DNA of 39,054 nucleotides. Origin: Reclinomonas americana ATCC 50394. Taxonomy: Eukaryota; Jakobida; Jakobea; Jakobida. Made by a program: the position numbers and the translations under genes. Location: contig PS015183.1 in the NCBI GenBank assembly GCA_048213135.1, positions 21,608 to 60,661 on the forward strand, written 5' to 3'. Positions within the stretch are counted from its first letter, which is position 1, and the number at the start of each line of letters is the position of its first letter. Below are positions 12,768 to 24,300 of this stretch, piece by piece. The notes below the pieces were generated by a model. The model had not been told where the DNA came from. It was given only the letters and a program-made list of their open reading frames with translations, and ran no database searches.

Positions 12768-13755
12768 NNNNNNNNNNNNNNNNNNNNNNNNNNNNNNNNN
12801 NNNNNNNNNNNNNNNNNNNNNNNNNNNNNNNNNNNNNNNNNNNNNNNNNNNNNNNNNNNNNNNNNNNNNNNNNNNNNNNNNNNNNNNNNNNNNNNNNNNN
12901 NNNNNNNNNNNNNNNNNNNNNNNNNNNNNNNNNNNNNNNNNNNNNNNNNNNNNNNNNNNNNNNNNNNNNNNNNNNNNNNNNNNNNNNNNNNNNNNNNNNN
13001 NNNNNNNNNNNNNNNNNNNNNNNNNNNNNNNNNNNNNNNNNNNNNNNNNNNNNNNNNNNNNNNNNNNNNNNNNNNNNNNNNNNNNNNNNNNNNNNNNNNN
13101 NNNNNNNNNNNNNNNNNNNNNNNNNNNNNNNNNNNNNNNNNNNNNNNNNNNNNNNNNNNNNNNNNNNNNNNNNNNNNNNNNNNNNNNNNNNNNNNNNNNN
13201 NNNNNNNNNNNNNNNNNNNNNNNNNNNNNNNNNNNNNNNNNNNNNNNNNNNNNNNNNNNNNNNNNNNNNNNNNNNNNNNNNNNNNNNNNNNNNNNNNNNN
13301 NNNNNNNNNNNNNNNNNNNNNNNNNNNNNNNNNNNNNNNNNNNNNNNNNNNNNNNNNNNNNNNNNNNNNNNNNNNNNNNNNNNNNNNNNNNNNNNNNNNN
13401 NNNNNNNNNNNNNNNNNNNNNNNNNNNNNNNNNNNNNNNNNNNNNNNNNNNNNNNNNNNNNNNNNNNNNNNNNNNNNNNNNNNNNNNNNNNNNNNNNNNN
13501 NNNNNNNNNNNNNNNNNNNNNNNNNNNNNNNNNNNNNNNNNNNNNNNNNNNNNNNNNNNNNNNNNNNNNNNNNNNNNNNNNNNNNNNNNNNNNNNNNNNN
13601 NNNNNNNNNNNNNNNNNNNNNNNNNNNNNNNNNNNNNNNNNNNNNNNNNNNNNNNNNNNNNNNNNNNNNNNNNNNNNNNNNNNNNNNNNNNNNNNNNNNN
13701 NNNNNNNNNNNNNNNNNNNNNNNNNNNNNNNNNNNNNNNNCGCAATCACTTTCAT
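9686..13755 (-). CDS. DPH6: diphthine--ammonia ligase, interrupted by an assembly gap
   Basis: DPH6 catalyses the last step of diphthamide formation on elongation factor 2: ATP-dependent amidation of diphthine in the cytosol. Read on the minus strand, the start MKVIA at 13755-13741 abuts the N gap, so the PP-loop SGGKDS is hidden. Later exons: 12401-12211 (MYQTVAVDVV), 12142-12066 (GAILSDYQRLRVENV), 11991-11808 (RLGLVSLAYLWRRDQ), 11737-11646 (CGEGGEYETLTLDSPLF), 11586-11243, 11173-11041 and 10976-10826 (first RidA/YjgF-like domain; HVQSISAWAPACIGPYSQ), 10756-10541 (second one; FPAGQIALDPGSM), 10471-10360 (LPRGAQVEV), 10297-10217, 10154-10045, 9979-9686. All phases agree. The plant/fungal-type long form with two RidA-like domains and a C-terminal tail is present. 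The tail exons below 10300 are less conserved and less certain. Confidence 0.92.
12415..12600. repeat. purine-rich minisatellite in DPH6 intron
   Basis: Imperfect tandem units of the type GAGGAGAAGGGGGGA repeat across this stretch. On the DPH6 sense strand it is a pyrimidine tract just upstream of the 3' splice site at 12402. Probably slippage-derived intronic sequence. Confidence 0.8.
12701..12767. repeat. (GT)n microsatellite at gap edge
   Basis: About 30 uninterrupted GT units run straight into the N gap at 12768. The repeat is the likely reason for the assembly break inside DPH6. Confidence 0.95.
12768..13740. other. assembly gap (N run) inside DPH6
   Basis: 973 unknown bases. From the flanks the gap should contain the DPH6 exon(s) coding for the ATP pyrophosphatase loop that follow MKVIA, up to the codon completed at 12401. 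Confidence 0.98.
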
Positions 13756-13860
13756 CACAAAATCACAATCACAAACAAGACAGTGAGACAAATAAAGACA
13801 AATGACATCACCAAAACACCCTTTCCTTACGTTTTTGTGTTGAGTGCTGAGAGAGTAAGG
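13756..13860. promoter_or_regulatory. divergent promoter between DPH6 and DNAAF11
   Basis: Only 105 bp separate the two start codons, which point away from each other. The interval is A-rich on the + strand with no TATA box that I can see. Both 5' UTRs and both promoters must fit here unless upstream exons exist. Confidence 0.6.
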
Positions 13861-16255
13861 ATGGTGCGTATTACAGAGGAGATGCTGCGCAAGCGGTCGG
13901 AGCACAATGAGGTGAGTTGTGTGTGTGAAAGAGGGCGGGAAAAGGAAAGAGGCGGGTGATCGTTGTTGACTGACAACTCTCTCTCTCTCAACAGGGTCAA
14001 CTGAGTACTCTGGAGGAGGTGTGTCTTGTGTGTGAGTGTAAGGAGATTGTGCAGATGCTCACACGCAGCTTGCACAGATCACGTTGCATCAGTTCGACAT
14101 TGGTTGGTGATGATCTTCTCTCTCCTCTCCTCTACTCTCTCTTTGTCTCTCTCTCTCCTTCTCTCTTTCCTTCTCACTTCTTTCCTCTCTCCTTCTCTCT
14201 TCTCTCTTCTCTCCTCTCCCCTTCTCTCCTCTTCTCTGTTCTCTCCTGTCTCTCTCTTCTCTCCTTCTCCCTTCTCTCCTGTCTCTCTCTCTTCTCCTTC
14301 TCACTTCTCCACATCACAGAGCGCATTGAGCTGCTGGGCGACTACTGCCGCAAGCTGCGCATTGTGTATCTGCAGAACAATCTCATTCCCAAGATCGAGA
14401 ACCTGCACCACCTGAAAGAGCTGCGATACCTCAACTTGGCCATCAACAACGTGTCGCGCATCGAAGGCCTCGAGCAGAACGAGGCACTGGAGAAGTTGGA
14501 TCTCACGGTGAACTTTGTCGACGATCTGCTCAGCATTGAGTCGCTGCGCGGCAACTACAATCTGCGCGAGATCTACTTGACGGGCAATCCGTGCACGCAG
14601 TACGAGGGCTACCGGGAGTTTGTGATCAATGCGCTGCCGCAGCTGACGGTATGGTCTTTGTGTGCTTGTTTGTGTCTGCGCGGCTCGGATGTTCACCTCG
14701 CGGTGCAGTGGCTCGATGGGCAGGAGATCACGCGTGGTGAGCGGCTGCTGGCCGCACAGAGGCGCGAGGAGGTGCGGGCACGGATTGTGGAGCAGCAGGC
14801 GGTGGCGATTGCGGAGAATCAGGAGAAGGAGCGGCAGGCGGCGGAGAAGATCCGCAAGCAGCGCGAGGACGATGAGGCGCGCATCCAGCGACAACTCGAG
14901 CAGCAGAGGGCGGCCGCTGGCGAGGGTGAAGGTGTGTGTGTGTGTGTGTGCATGTGAGAAAGAGAAAGAGTGGATTGGGCGTCGAGGGATTCATGTGGTG
15001 ATGTGCACAGGATCGTCAAGTGGGGCGGCGCCTGCGGAACCAGTGGAAACCGATCCGTGGGCACTGGCCGTCGACGCCAGCAAGGAACACACGTACGGTC
15101 ACTCGCGAACGGAGCGTGTGGCCATCTACAGCGAGATTGAGGAGCTGCGACAAAAGGCTGGTGCGTCGCGCACTGTGGATCCGAATGGACTGACGGAGAC
15201 TGAGCGAGTTGCGTGATTGTGCCTTCTTTTCTTGTTGTTGCTGTGTGCTGACCCAGTGGATGCACAGGCGGGCAAGGCACCGAAACGTNNNNNNNNNNNN
15301 NNNNNNNNNNNNNNNNNNNNNNNNNNNNNNNNNNNNNNNNNNNNNNNNNNNNNNNNNNNNNNNNNNNNNNNNNNNNNNNNNNNNNNNNNNNNNNNNNNNN
15401 NNNNNNNNNNNNNNNNNNNNNNNNNNNNNNNNNNNNNNNNNNNNNNNNNNNNNNNNNNNNNNNNNNNNNNNNNNNNNNNNNNNNNNNNNNNNNNNNNNNN
15501 NNNNNNNNNNNNNNNNNNNNNNNNNNNNNNNNNNNNNNNNNNNNNNNNNNNNNNNNNNNNNNNNNNNNNNNNNNNNNNNNNNNNNNNNNNNNNNNNNNNN
15601 NNNNNNNNNNNNNNNNNNNNNNNNNNNNNNNNNNNNNNNNNNNNNNNNNNNNNNNNNNNNNNNNNNNNNNNNNNNNNNNNNNNNNNNNNNNNNNNNNNNN
15701 NNNNNNNNNNNNNNNNNNNNNNNNNNNNNNNNNNNNNNNNNNNNNNNNNNNNNNNNNNNNNNNNNNNNNNNNNNNNNNNNNNNNNNNNNNNNNNNNNNNN
15801 NNNNNNNNNNNNNNNNNNNNNNNNNNNNNNNNNNNNNNNNNNNNNNNNNNNNNNNNNNNNNNNNNNNNNNNNNNNNNNNNNNNNNNNNNNNNNNNNNNNN
15901 NNNNNNNNNNNNNNNNNNNNNNNNNNNNNNNNNNNNNNNNNNNNNNNNNNNNNNNNNNNNNNNNNNNNNNNNNNNNNNNNNNNNNNNNNNTCGCCAGTGG
16001 CAGAAGCAAATGGAGGCCGACATGGAGGAGACGGGTGACGGCCCTTATCTCTCTGACGAGGAGGGCGCCGATGATGACGATGATGTGGATGCAGAGAAGA
16101 GGTCAACTGGGGAATCCGCAGCCGCCGCCGCCTCTGCACCTCCACCACCCAAGCCACGAGAGAGTGTGGACTATCGCACAATCGTACGCGGTGGCAGCGG
16201 ATCAGTGGCGGCGTCAACACCCGCGATGCAAGAGCGCGAGACTCGACGACTATAA
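13861..16255 (+). CDS. DNAAF11: dynein axonemal assembly factor 11 (LRRC6/tilB), gapped
   Basis: Cytoplasmic factor that, with chaperones, preassembles axonemal dynein arms; its presence implies motile cilia. Start MVRITEEMLRKRSEHNE (13861-13911) matches the family N-terminus closely. Next exons: 13995-14018 (GQLSTLEE), 14078-14102 (ITLHQFDI), 14320-14648 (leucine-rich repeats with YLQNNLIPKIENL, LDLTVNFV and GNPCTQYEGYREFV), 14709-14931 (WLDGQEI plus a charged coiled coil), 15011-15207, and 15268 into the gap. The expected CS/p23-like domain would fall in the missing bases. After the gap, 15991-16255 continues an open frame with acidic (GADDDDDVDAE) and Ala/Pro-rich sequence to TAA; assigning it to this gene is likely but unproven. 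The 60-nt intron at 14649-14708 is stop-free and a multiple of three, so its retention would keep frame. Confidence 0.9.
14107..14310 (+). repeat. CT-rich low-complexity tract in DNAAF11 intron
   Basis: About 200 nt of nearly pure C and T in the third intron (14103-14319), ending at the 3' splice site. It acts as an oversized polypyrimidine tract; this intron is about three times the window's usual length because of it. Confidence 0.85.
15289..15990. other. assembly gap (N run) inside DNAAF11
   Basis: 702 unknown bases. The coding frame enters the gap after KAPKR and an open frame leaves it at 15991, so one or more DNAAF11 exons are missing from view. Confidence 0.98.
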
Positions 16256-16373
16256 TAATGTGGATGGCGATGATGGAGTGAATGGTGCCAGTCGCTCTTC
16301 TCTTCCTTTTCCGGTGTGGATATACTGTGTGCTTCCTTGTCTCTTCTCTTGCTTGTGGTGACGGGTGGGGTCT

Positions 16374-19300
16374 TCAACTGTCGTCAAAGTTGAAGGCGCC
16401 CTCCTCGAACAACTCATCCAGGTCGTCGTCCACCACGCGCTTGCCGGCCAGTTTGTTGGAGCGCGGAGTGCGCTGCGAGGCCTGCGCGGACAAATGAGGT
16501 GAGTGGGCAAACGACAGCATCGATGGTGGGGAAACGAACCGAAATGTCGCTGCTGGTGGCGTTCTTGGCGGAACCGGCGCGGAACTTGTTGCCGGCGGCC
16601 ACCCGAGCGACTGGCATCTGCGCCACGGTGGTGACACGAGTGCGCTTCTCCTCGACGCGCTTGTGGACCACGGCATTGCCGCGATCGGCGGACGTCGTGG
16701 TCTTGGTGGTGGTTGTCGTGGTCTTGGTGTGCTGCACATCGTCGGAGCTGAAGACAGAGAACTCGGACGATCCCGACGAGGGCTATTACGTGCACAGAGA
16801 AGGAGCAAGTGAGTCACGGGTGCGCACAAACGAGGTGCGCACTTGCGCGAACCGTGTGGGAGCCCTGCGTGGACGACTTGTACGGCTGGGACTGCTTCGC
16901 ACGCAGCTCCGCCACCTGGGCGTCCTGTGCTCACACGCGTGTTGGATAAAGGCGATACAGGGGACGACAGCGACTGGATAATCCACACTCTCACCAGCAA
17001 CTCCGCTTCGCGAGCATACTTGGAGACCAGCTGTGCAACGGTGTCGTTGTAACGCTGCTCAAGCTCCTTGAGCATGGCCTCCTTCTCCATGGCAGCCTCC
17101 AACGCCTGCTGCTTGCTCTCCAGGTCGCTGGCGTGCTTGCGAGAGGCTTGATCGAGTTCCTGCAACACGACGTGTGCGATTGAGATAGGGTGGATTCAGA
17201 GTCAGCGGCGTATAAGGCGAGCAACAGACCTTGGCGTTGCGTTCGGCGGCCAGGCGCAGCTCGTCGCTCATCAGCTGCTTGATGTGCCCATTCTCCTTCT
17301 CGATGCGCTCAATCTCGCACATCACAGCCTCCAGCTGACAGTGAGTGTCAGCCGATGTCTCGTCGCCCAGGCTGCGCATGGAAGCGGCTCGCATCTCCAG
17401 ATCGGCCACACGTCTCGTGGCCATCTCCACTGCCGCAGTAGCACGTACGAGGTCGTCGCGCAGGGTGCGAGCGTCGGCCATGCCCTGCGAGGCATACAGA
17501 GATCAGAAGGGGGAAAAGCATATGTATCCATCACCCGTGGCGACTAACCTTGGCGACATCCATGTCGAACGACTCCCGCTGTGCCTTGGCTCGATGCAGA
17601 GCATCGCGGTGCGACTTCAAGTCGTTGACGGCCTCGCTCAACGAGCTGTGCCGACAGCACGTAAGCTCACCAGACAGCAGGAGCGGGAAGAGATACTAAT
17701 CACACACCCCTCATGCACGTCACACTCGGCCTGATGCCGCGCCATCATGGCGTCCTCGTCGGCCATCAGCTGCTGGCTGATCTCGCGATTCTCGTGCAGC
17801 TGGACGCGCACCTGCGCCGCCAGAGTGGCCTCCATTTCGTCCACCTGAGCACGCAGCTGCTGTGCGGTACAGGCCGACTGCGCGGCGTTGCCGCGTGCCT
17901 GTTCCACCTCGCCGCGAATGGCCTCGTCCTCCACTTGCAGCGTCGCTCTCACACCTGCAGAACGATGAATGAAAAAGATGTGCAAAACAGCCACCCATCC
18001 AGCAGCACGAAACTCTCCGCGGCCTCCAGCAGCTGCCGTTCCTGCTCCTGCACCGTGGCCCATTGCTGACTGGCTTCTCGCACCGCTTGATCGCGTTCGA
18101 GGCACTCGGCCTGCAGCGCACGCACCAACGCGCGATGCTTGTCGGTGGACTCGATGAGACTCGCCTCGGCAACGGTCGCCTCTTGCTCCACGCGCTGCAT
18201 GTGCTCGTACAGCCCCACGAGCAGTGCGCTCTCGCACTCCAGTTGGCTCTGCATGCCGGCAATGTGCTCCTGTGCCGAGTGCTCTCGCTGACGGAGCGAC
18301 AACACCTGGCTTTCACTCGTCGCCAGCGACAATCGACAAGCCTGCGACGGAGCGACGTGGAAAGTGACGTGTGTGTGTGTGTGTGGGTGGATGAACAGTC
18401 AATGGCGGCGTACAGACCTCCACAGTTTCCGCGGTCTGCTGCACTTGCGCAGTGAGTTCGGCGGTGGAGCTCTCGAGCGTGCCGCTGTCGGCAGTGAGGC
18501 GCTCCAGTTCGCCCTCGGCTGCCTCGACCTCGCCTTGCATGGCGTGCGACTCATCGCGCAGGCTGGCGAGCTGTGCCTGCAGCTGCTCAATGTCGTCGCG
18601 CTGTGCGGTCAGCGTCTCCGACAGTCCTTGCTGTCGGAGAATCTCTGCGCGGCACAGTGGTGAGTGACTGACCGGCAAGCATGGAAAGACGCCGTCGCAC
18701 CCTTTTGATTCTTCTCGCGGCCCAAACGGATGCTCTCCTCGAGATCGGAGCGGCGCAGTTCAGTGGCATGATACTGCTCCTCGAGGTTCAGAAAGTGCTC
18801 GTTGACGAACGCGCTGTACTGCTCGTCTGCGATGGGCAATCAGAAACCACCAGAACGCTTGTGGCGAGAACGGGAAAAAACGGACGCAACGAAGCTGCAT
18901 GCCCAGCAAGAAGTCTTCGACAACGACACGCAGCTCCTCCGCCGCCTCGTTCTGCACGGCAATCATGGCTTCGACTTCGGCCATGGCGTTGCGCTCTGCG
19001 TGGGCACGCGAGTGAGACATGTGAATGAAGAAGAAGAGAAGAGAGGAAGAAAGGAAGAAGGAAGAAAGTGCACGAGAGAGAGAGAACCAACTCCATGGTG
19101 AGGATACAATCGACACACACGCGTACCTTCCTTCTCCACCACAGCAAGGAGGCACTGCTCGGTGCGGAGACGCTCCTCGACTGCCACCAACTGCCGCGCC
19201 TCATCCGCCAGCTCAACAGCGACAGCCTCCTGCAAGCAATGTGAGACTCCCTCCTCTTGTGCTTCTGTGCTCGCACTTGCCTTTTTCTGCGCAAGCTCCG

Positions 19301-19602
19301 AGGCCTTGCGTTGCTGCACCTGCAAGTGACCTGCATGACAAGAAACTGTCAGAGACGAAGACACAGAGAGAGAGAGAGAGGAATAAAAGTTGAACGAAAC
19401 GCGCAGTGGCCCGCAGTGACTCGAAGCGAGACGATGGCTTGGTGCGCGCAGGTGCCAGTGATGCAGCAGCAGCAGAGAGCCCAGTTGAAGTGCGATTAGT
19501 GACATCGCGCAAAGGTTGTTGCACTTGACCTTTGCCAGTGGCCACACGCACTCCTCCTCCACTGCCACTGCCACTCATCGCCGACGCAGTGCCAGCAGAC
19601 AT
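16374..19602 (-). CDS. coiled-coil protein, unrecognised
   Basis: Predicted protein of about 780-790 residues. Exons on the minus strand: 19602-19401, 19330-19127, 18995-18891, 18826-18701, 18644-18418, 18341-18014, 17954-17708, 17645-17549, 17484-17230, 17159-16995, 16924-16853, 16761-16516, 16481-16374. The N-terminus is Gly/Ser-rich and contains PLRDVTNRT. The middle (about residues 70-600) is continuous heptad-type coiled coil rich in Glu, Gln, Ala and Leu, without transmembrane segments. The C-terminus has Thr/Lys-rich, basic sequence and ends in an acidic, aromatic patch, DDDLDELFEEGAFNFDD. A 51-nt stretch at 19230-19280 could be a GC-AG intron or coding; both keep frame. I cannot assign a family; cytoskeletal, centrosomal or kinetochore scaffolds are possible but unsupported. 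Start ATG at 19602 is the first in frame after a CT-rich leader. Confidence 0.7.
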
Positions 19603-19736
19603 TGTCACCCTCAAACGCGCTCACTCTCTCTCTCTCTCTCGCTCACTTCAAGTGCGTGTGACAATACAAAAAGAATGCGCGATGCTCGCGCGCGCGTAAC
19701 TGTCTACTCGCATTCACTGTCCTCCATAAGAGTCAC
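19603..19736. promoter_or_regulatory. short spacer, promoter of coiled-coil gene
   Basis: 134 bp between the DHHC stop and the next minus-strand start. It contains a (CT)n run near 19625-19641 and a short CG-alternating stretch, and no ORF of note. Confidence 0.45.
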
Positions 19737-21324
19737 TCACTTTTCTTCTGGTCGCACAACGACGGCCGGAGTCTGCTGCCGCGCTGGTGGATGCGCGCGT
19801 GTCGACGGTGGCGAGATGATATCCCACATGTTGGCCCATATGGAACCGCGGTCGTAGAAATTGCGAACTTCCACCTCGTTCCACACTCGTTCCAGTTCCT
19901 CTTCGGTGACGGTCTCGTCGTTGAGGTTGATTGCGGCCGCTGATTGAGAGCCGGCTCCACGTTGCTTGATGTGGCCGCTGGAAGAGGCGGGATTGGACGG
20001 GGTGCAACCGGGCGGCTCCTTGGCACCGCGCTTCGACTTGTCCTTTTTCTGTTGCTTGGCAGTCGACGTCTTCTTGTCGTCGACAATGCCGCCGGCGAGA
20101 CGCAGCTGCCTCCGGCGACGGTAGTAATCGGCGGTGGAGTGAATGTCTTGCCACTTGAATGACTCGGCGGTGGTCATGTTGCGCGACATGAGGTACTTTG
20201 CAGAAATGGAGAAGTGAGCAACAAATGGTTGCATGCACGTTGCCACCACGAAGACGCACCAGGTGGTACACAGTGAACCACAACAGGAACCCGACAAACA
20301 CCGCGGAGAGGATGAAGAGGAACACCAGTGCCGAGTAGTAGCTCATCAGGTACTGAGCGGGAAAGCATGAGCGAGAAGCGTGCGCAGGGGTGAGCACGAG
20401 CTGCACACCTGCAGAATGGTCCAGTGCGTGGGCCAGTACATCTCCTCGGTCTCATACACCACAAACTGGCGGTTGTACAGATCCTGCGAGGTGACAATGT
20501 GCAGCGCGGTGGCCAGCGCCGTGTACATGCCGTACGACACCATGGCGAGGTTGACAAAGAGGAACGCCATAAAGTGGCGATAGTTGAGCTCGCCAATGTC
20601 GGTGTTGAGCCACACACAGTGGTGATCCATGCGCTGCGACACGCGCGTGTGAGCGGTGGAGAGAGACACAACAAACAAAGGAAGAGTTGTCTGCCACACG
20701 CAACTGCAACACACTGATTGCACACGGAGCAGTGCTTGGAGCGCGCGGGTCGCTCAAACTTGCACGTGCCACACGTCTTCTCCACGTACAACAGCTGATC
20801 GAGCTCATATGCTGCCGCGTACTTGGCCACATTCCGCTTGGTGATCACTCCCGGGTCGGCAAACGAGGCCCACACAAACATGGCCAGTGACGCGCCAACA
20901 ACCACCATACCACCATACCTTCACGAGAGAGAGACACACACACAGGGTGAGCGTCTTGCTTGCCTGTGTGTATGTGTGTGGCGACTCACTGATGCGCCTC
21001 TGAGAGGTACTCGTGTGGCAACTCGGCGGCGACTGTGTCCTCGAAAAAGTAGAGGCCCGTGAGCAGCAGCAGCACGTAGAGGATCTGCACGAGTGGGTTG
21101 GGCGTGCGAGTCACGTAGTGCTGCAGGCGGTGCCAGAGAGTGCGCGGTGGGGCATCGTCGCCTGTGACTTGTGATCGGCGTGTGCAGTCGAGCTTTTGCA
21201 GGAGGGCTTCGCGGGTGCGGCCGACCCAGGTGTTCTGCAGAGCGGGTGTGTTGCCGCAGCCGCAGACGAGGAGGAGGAAGCCGCCGGTGGCGGTGTAGAG
21301 GGTGAGGATGATGGCGGGCCACAT
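19737..21324 (-). CDS. DHHC-type protein S-acyltransferase (ZDHHC4-like)
   Basis: Integral membrane enzyme that transfers palmitate to protein cysteines. Predicted 441 residues. Exons (minus): 21324-20990, 20918-20705, 20633-20409, 20352-20260, 20195-19737. The N-terminus has two hydrophobic segments (from MWPAIILTLYTATGG and QILYVLLLLTGLYFF), then a third (MVVVGASLAMFVWASF). The cysteine-rich domain reads CGTCKFERPARSKHCSVC, then NQCVARMDHHC, followed by VWLNTDIGELNY. Two more membrane segments and the TTxE motif (TTAE) follow, then a long Lys-rich cytosolic tail. The catalytic DHHC is intact, but the Cys normally found five residues after it is Asp. The start ATG is the first in frame; an extra 5' exon cannot be excluded. 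The next gene lies only 72 bp upstream and is divergent. Confidence 0.92.
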
Positions 21325-21396
21325 GAAGTAGAGAAGGGAGAGGTGAGAAAGTCCTGTCCGCCTATGTTTCGTTTGCAAACTAAACAGACGCGGACG
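21325..21396. promoter_or_regulatory. 72-bp divergent promoter with 10-bp palindrome
   Basis: The start codons of the DHHC gene (minus) and the first NLR-like gene (plus) are 72 bp apart. The perfect palindrome GTTTGCAAAC sits at 21371-21380. No TATA box is visible. A symmetric site fits a shared regulator of both genes, but this is inference. Confidence 0.45.
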
Positions 21397-24300
21397 ATGG
21401 CGTTGCTGACAGACGAGGAGTTGCGTATGAGCTCACACCTCCTACTTCTCCACACTCCTCTCACTTGCGCTGTGCCCCAGATCGAACTACGTGCGCGCCA
21501 TGAAAGTTATGCACGGCGTGGCTGCTCGTGCGCTGCGTGCACTGGTGGACCAAGAGCTGCCTGTGTTTGTGCGACGATGCGCGGAGGAGACGGAGGCGTC
21601 GGGAGCGGGGAAGGTGGAGTTGATGAGAGAGTGGATGAAGAAGCAGGTCACCAAACGAGATGCGCGGTGTGTCTTGTCTGACTTCCGCTCTTCTCCTTGG
21701 CCTCCATGCTGATGCCGGGCGTCGCACAGCACTGCGCCAGCGGGATCAGACCGTGAGCGAGTGTTGTGCTATGACTCGTCGTGTGCTGCCATGGACGAGT
21801 GGCAGCGTGCGTTTGACGCTGGCGAGCCAGCTCCCTCGTGCCAGGCGTTTGACATTACGTGGCTCACGTCGGTGTTGCTGAACGCACGCTGGGCGCTGCG
21901 GGTGGACGCCGCTGCGCACGAGGTACGACATCTGATCTCCGACGCAGCGCAGGTGTGCGGATAAGTGCATGCTTTCCTCCCTCTCTCTCTCTCTCATCCC
22001 TCGCTGCAGCGCGAGGCGATCGGCGGCCTGCGTGAGTTGCGCAATGAGCTCATGCACACAACAAACATGCGGCTCTCTGCAGAGAGACTGCTCCAACTAC
22101 TGGGAGACGAGGGCAAGGATGGACAAGTCGCTGTGCTGTTGCAACAAGCTGGCGTTCCGCAGCTGGACAACTTCTTGCGAGAGATTGATGCCATTCGTCG
22201 CGGTGCGTGTGAGCAACAGCGTGCATGCATGTGTGTGACGAGAGCGATGCTCATCACTATTGTTTGTTGTTGCCTCACTTGCAGCCGCGGAGCCGGTGGG
22301 TAACCCACTCACCTTCTGCAACGTGGGTCAGCTGGAAGGGTTCCCGTTTCCCAGTCGTGTAGTCGAGGCCGAGCGACTCGCCGAGCGACTGCTGGAGTGT
22401 GATGCTGGTGAATAGATGTGGTTTTTCGTTTCCTCATTCTCTCTCTCGCACTCATCCGCCCTTTCCATCTCTTCCCTCGTAGGTGACACACCCGGAATCA
22501 TTGTGCTCTCTGGTGAAGGAGGAAGCGGGAAGACCACACTGGCGGAGCTAGTGGTGTCGGAGATGGAGCGTAGGAAGTGGCGCGGCTCGGCTATGTACTC
22601 AGATATGCGCGGTCACACTGCCGATGCTCGTCACTTCACGTCGGTGAGTGAGGAATGAGTGGATTTTTGTGTGCAATAGGTGTGTTGTTAATCGTGGTGA
22701 TGCAGACAATGGAGGTGCTCGGGAACGGACTGCGGGGATTCGCGCACGCCATGATGCCGGTGCAGTCGAATGCACAGCTGCTGGCCCAGATTGATGCGTG
22801 GGAGCGGAGCGAAGATGTGGATGCGCTGCGCAGCCGTTTTAGTGACTTGATGCATGACAGTCACGGCGTGCTGTTGCTTGACAATGTCGGCAGTGGAGAC
22901 CAAGTGCTGGCAGTTCTGCGAGCGGCAGGCGCGCGCAGTCGAGTTCGTTCAGGTGTGTGCGTGTATGGGTGAGCTGAGTAGATCTTCCACTGGCTCACTA
23001 TCGCGTCTGCTGAGTACAGGCATGACCGCACCAATGACAATCGTGACCACTCGATTCAGTCGAGTAGCAGAGCAGCTGAAGCAATCGCCGCTGCTGAGCT
23101 CGTTGACGGTGTTGCATGTGGCCGTGGGTGATGTGGAACTGGAGGATGTGGCCAAGTATGTGCGTCAGCAAATCGATGCACCGGAGGAGATCTGTGATGA
23201 GGTCACACAAGCGACGGTAGCGAAGCCGCAGGCATTTCGTGTTGCCATGTGTATGAGGTACGCTCTCGCGCATAGCGCTTCTCTCACCGCTTAACGAGTG
23301 ACTGGGGGATGGCACACGCAGTATGCTTGGACGTGAGTCGCTGGAAACACTTGCTGGTGATGAGTTGCATGGACGACTGGCCGCGACTCGAGCGCTCGCA
23401 CTGGAGGAGCTAATGAGCAAGAATTTGGCGGAGTGTTCGCCGCTGATGCGACGTGTGCTGGTGCTGGTGGCGGCTTTGCAGCAGATGCGCGTGCATGCCA
23501 CTAGTCGTATGGTGTCACTGCTGATTCGGGAGATCGGTTTTGGCGAAGCTTCTTCGACCGTCCAGTTGACGGAAGAGGTTGCTGGCGGAGGCAGTAGGGA
23601 GGACGATATGCATGACGAGAGAGTTCTAGAAGCATTGGAGCGGCTTCGTCGGTCAATGATGTTGCAGGCCAGGGTGTCACATTCGTGTGATGCGCTGTGC
23701 CAAATGATTCCCGGTGGTGACTTTGCGGGCTCGCCCTCGAGGGTGGAGTACGGAGTTCACGACCTCGTGATGGAGTGGCTCGTTACGGAAGAGCGAGAGG
23801 GTGAGCTCCTCGAGTGGAGAGATGTTGTCTCTACCATGGTGCTGAGTGGTCTAACTCGCTTCGCTAACAGCGAGATTAGCGACGCGGCACTTGCCGACAT
23901 TCGTCCATGTTTGCAAGTGTTGTGGAGTATTTTGTTGCCAATTATGACACGTACATGGATTTGCGGCACAGTGCCAGTTGAGGTGCTTGAATTGTGGCTC
24001 GATGGTGTGCGTGTGCTTACTCAACTTGTGGAGAGACGACTTCCAGTCGGCGAGTTTGAACCAGCGGTGGCGGTGGAATGTGCTGGGTGGCTGCGCACAC
24101 AATCCATTGACGAAGGCGATCGGAGTTTGCTGCACGTGAGGGCACTTTGTGTGGCAGGATTGTTGATAAGCGCGCGTCGCGACAGTCACGCGGCCGAGTA
24201 TTTGGAGGGGTATCTGACGACAATCAACCCCACGGATGATGTAGAAATGGTAGCAGTAATCCGACTTCAGTATGCAGACTGTCTGCAGAGAACGGGCAGA

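Noticed and set aside
12157-16255. Open frames that run across N gaps
   Set aside because: Unknown bases cannot support a frame; only the flanks with family similarity were used.
19230-19280. A 51-nt GC-AG intron in the coiled-coil gene
   Set aside because: It is stop-free, a multiple of three and shorter than the other introns, so plain coding sequence is at least as likely.
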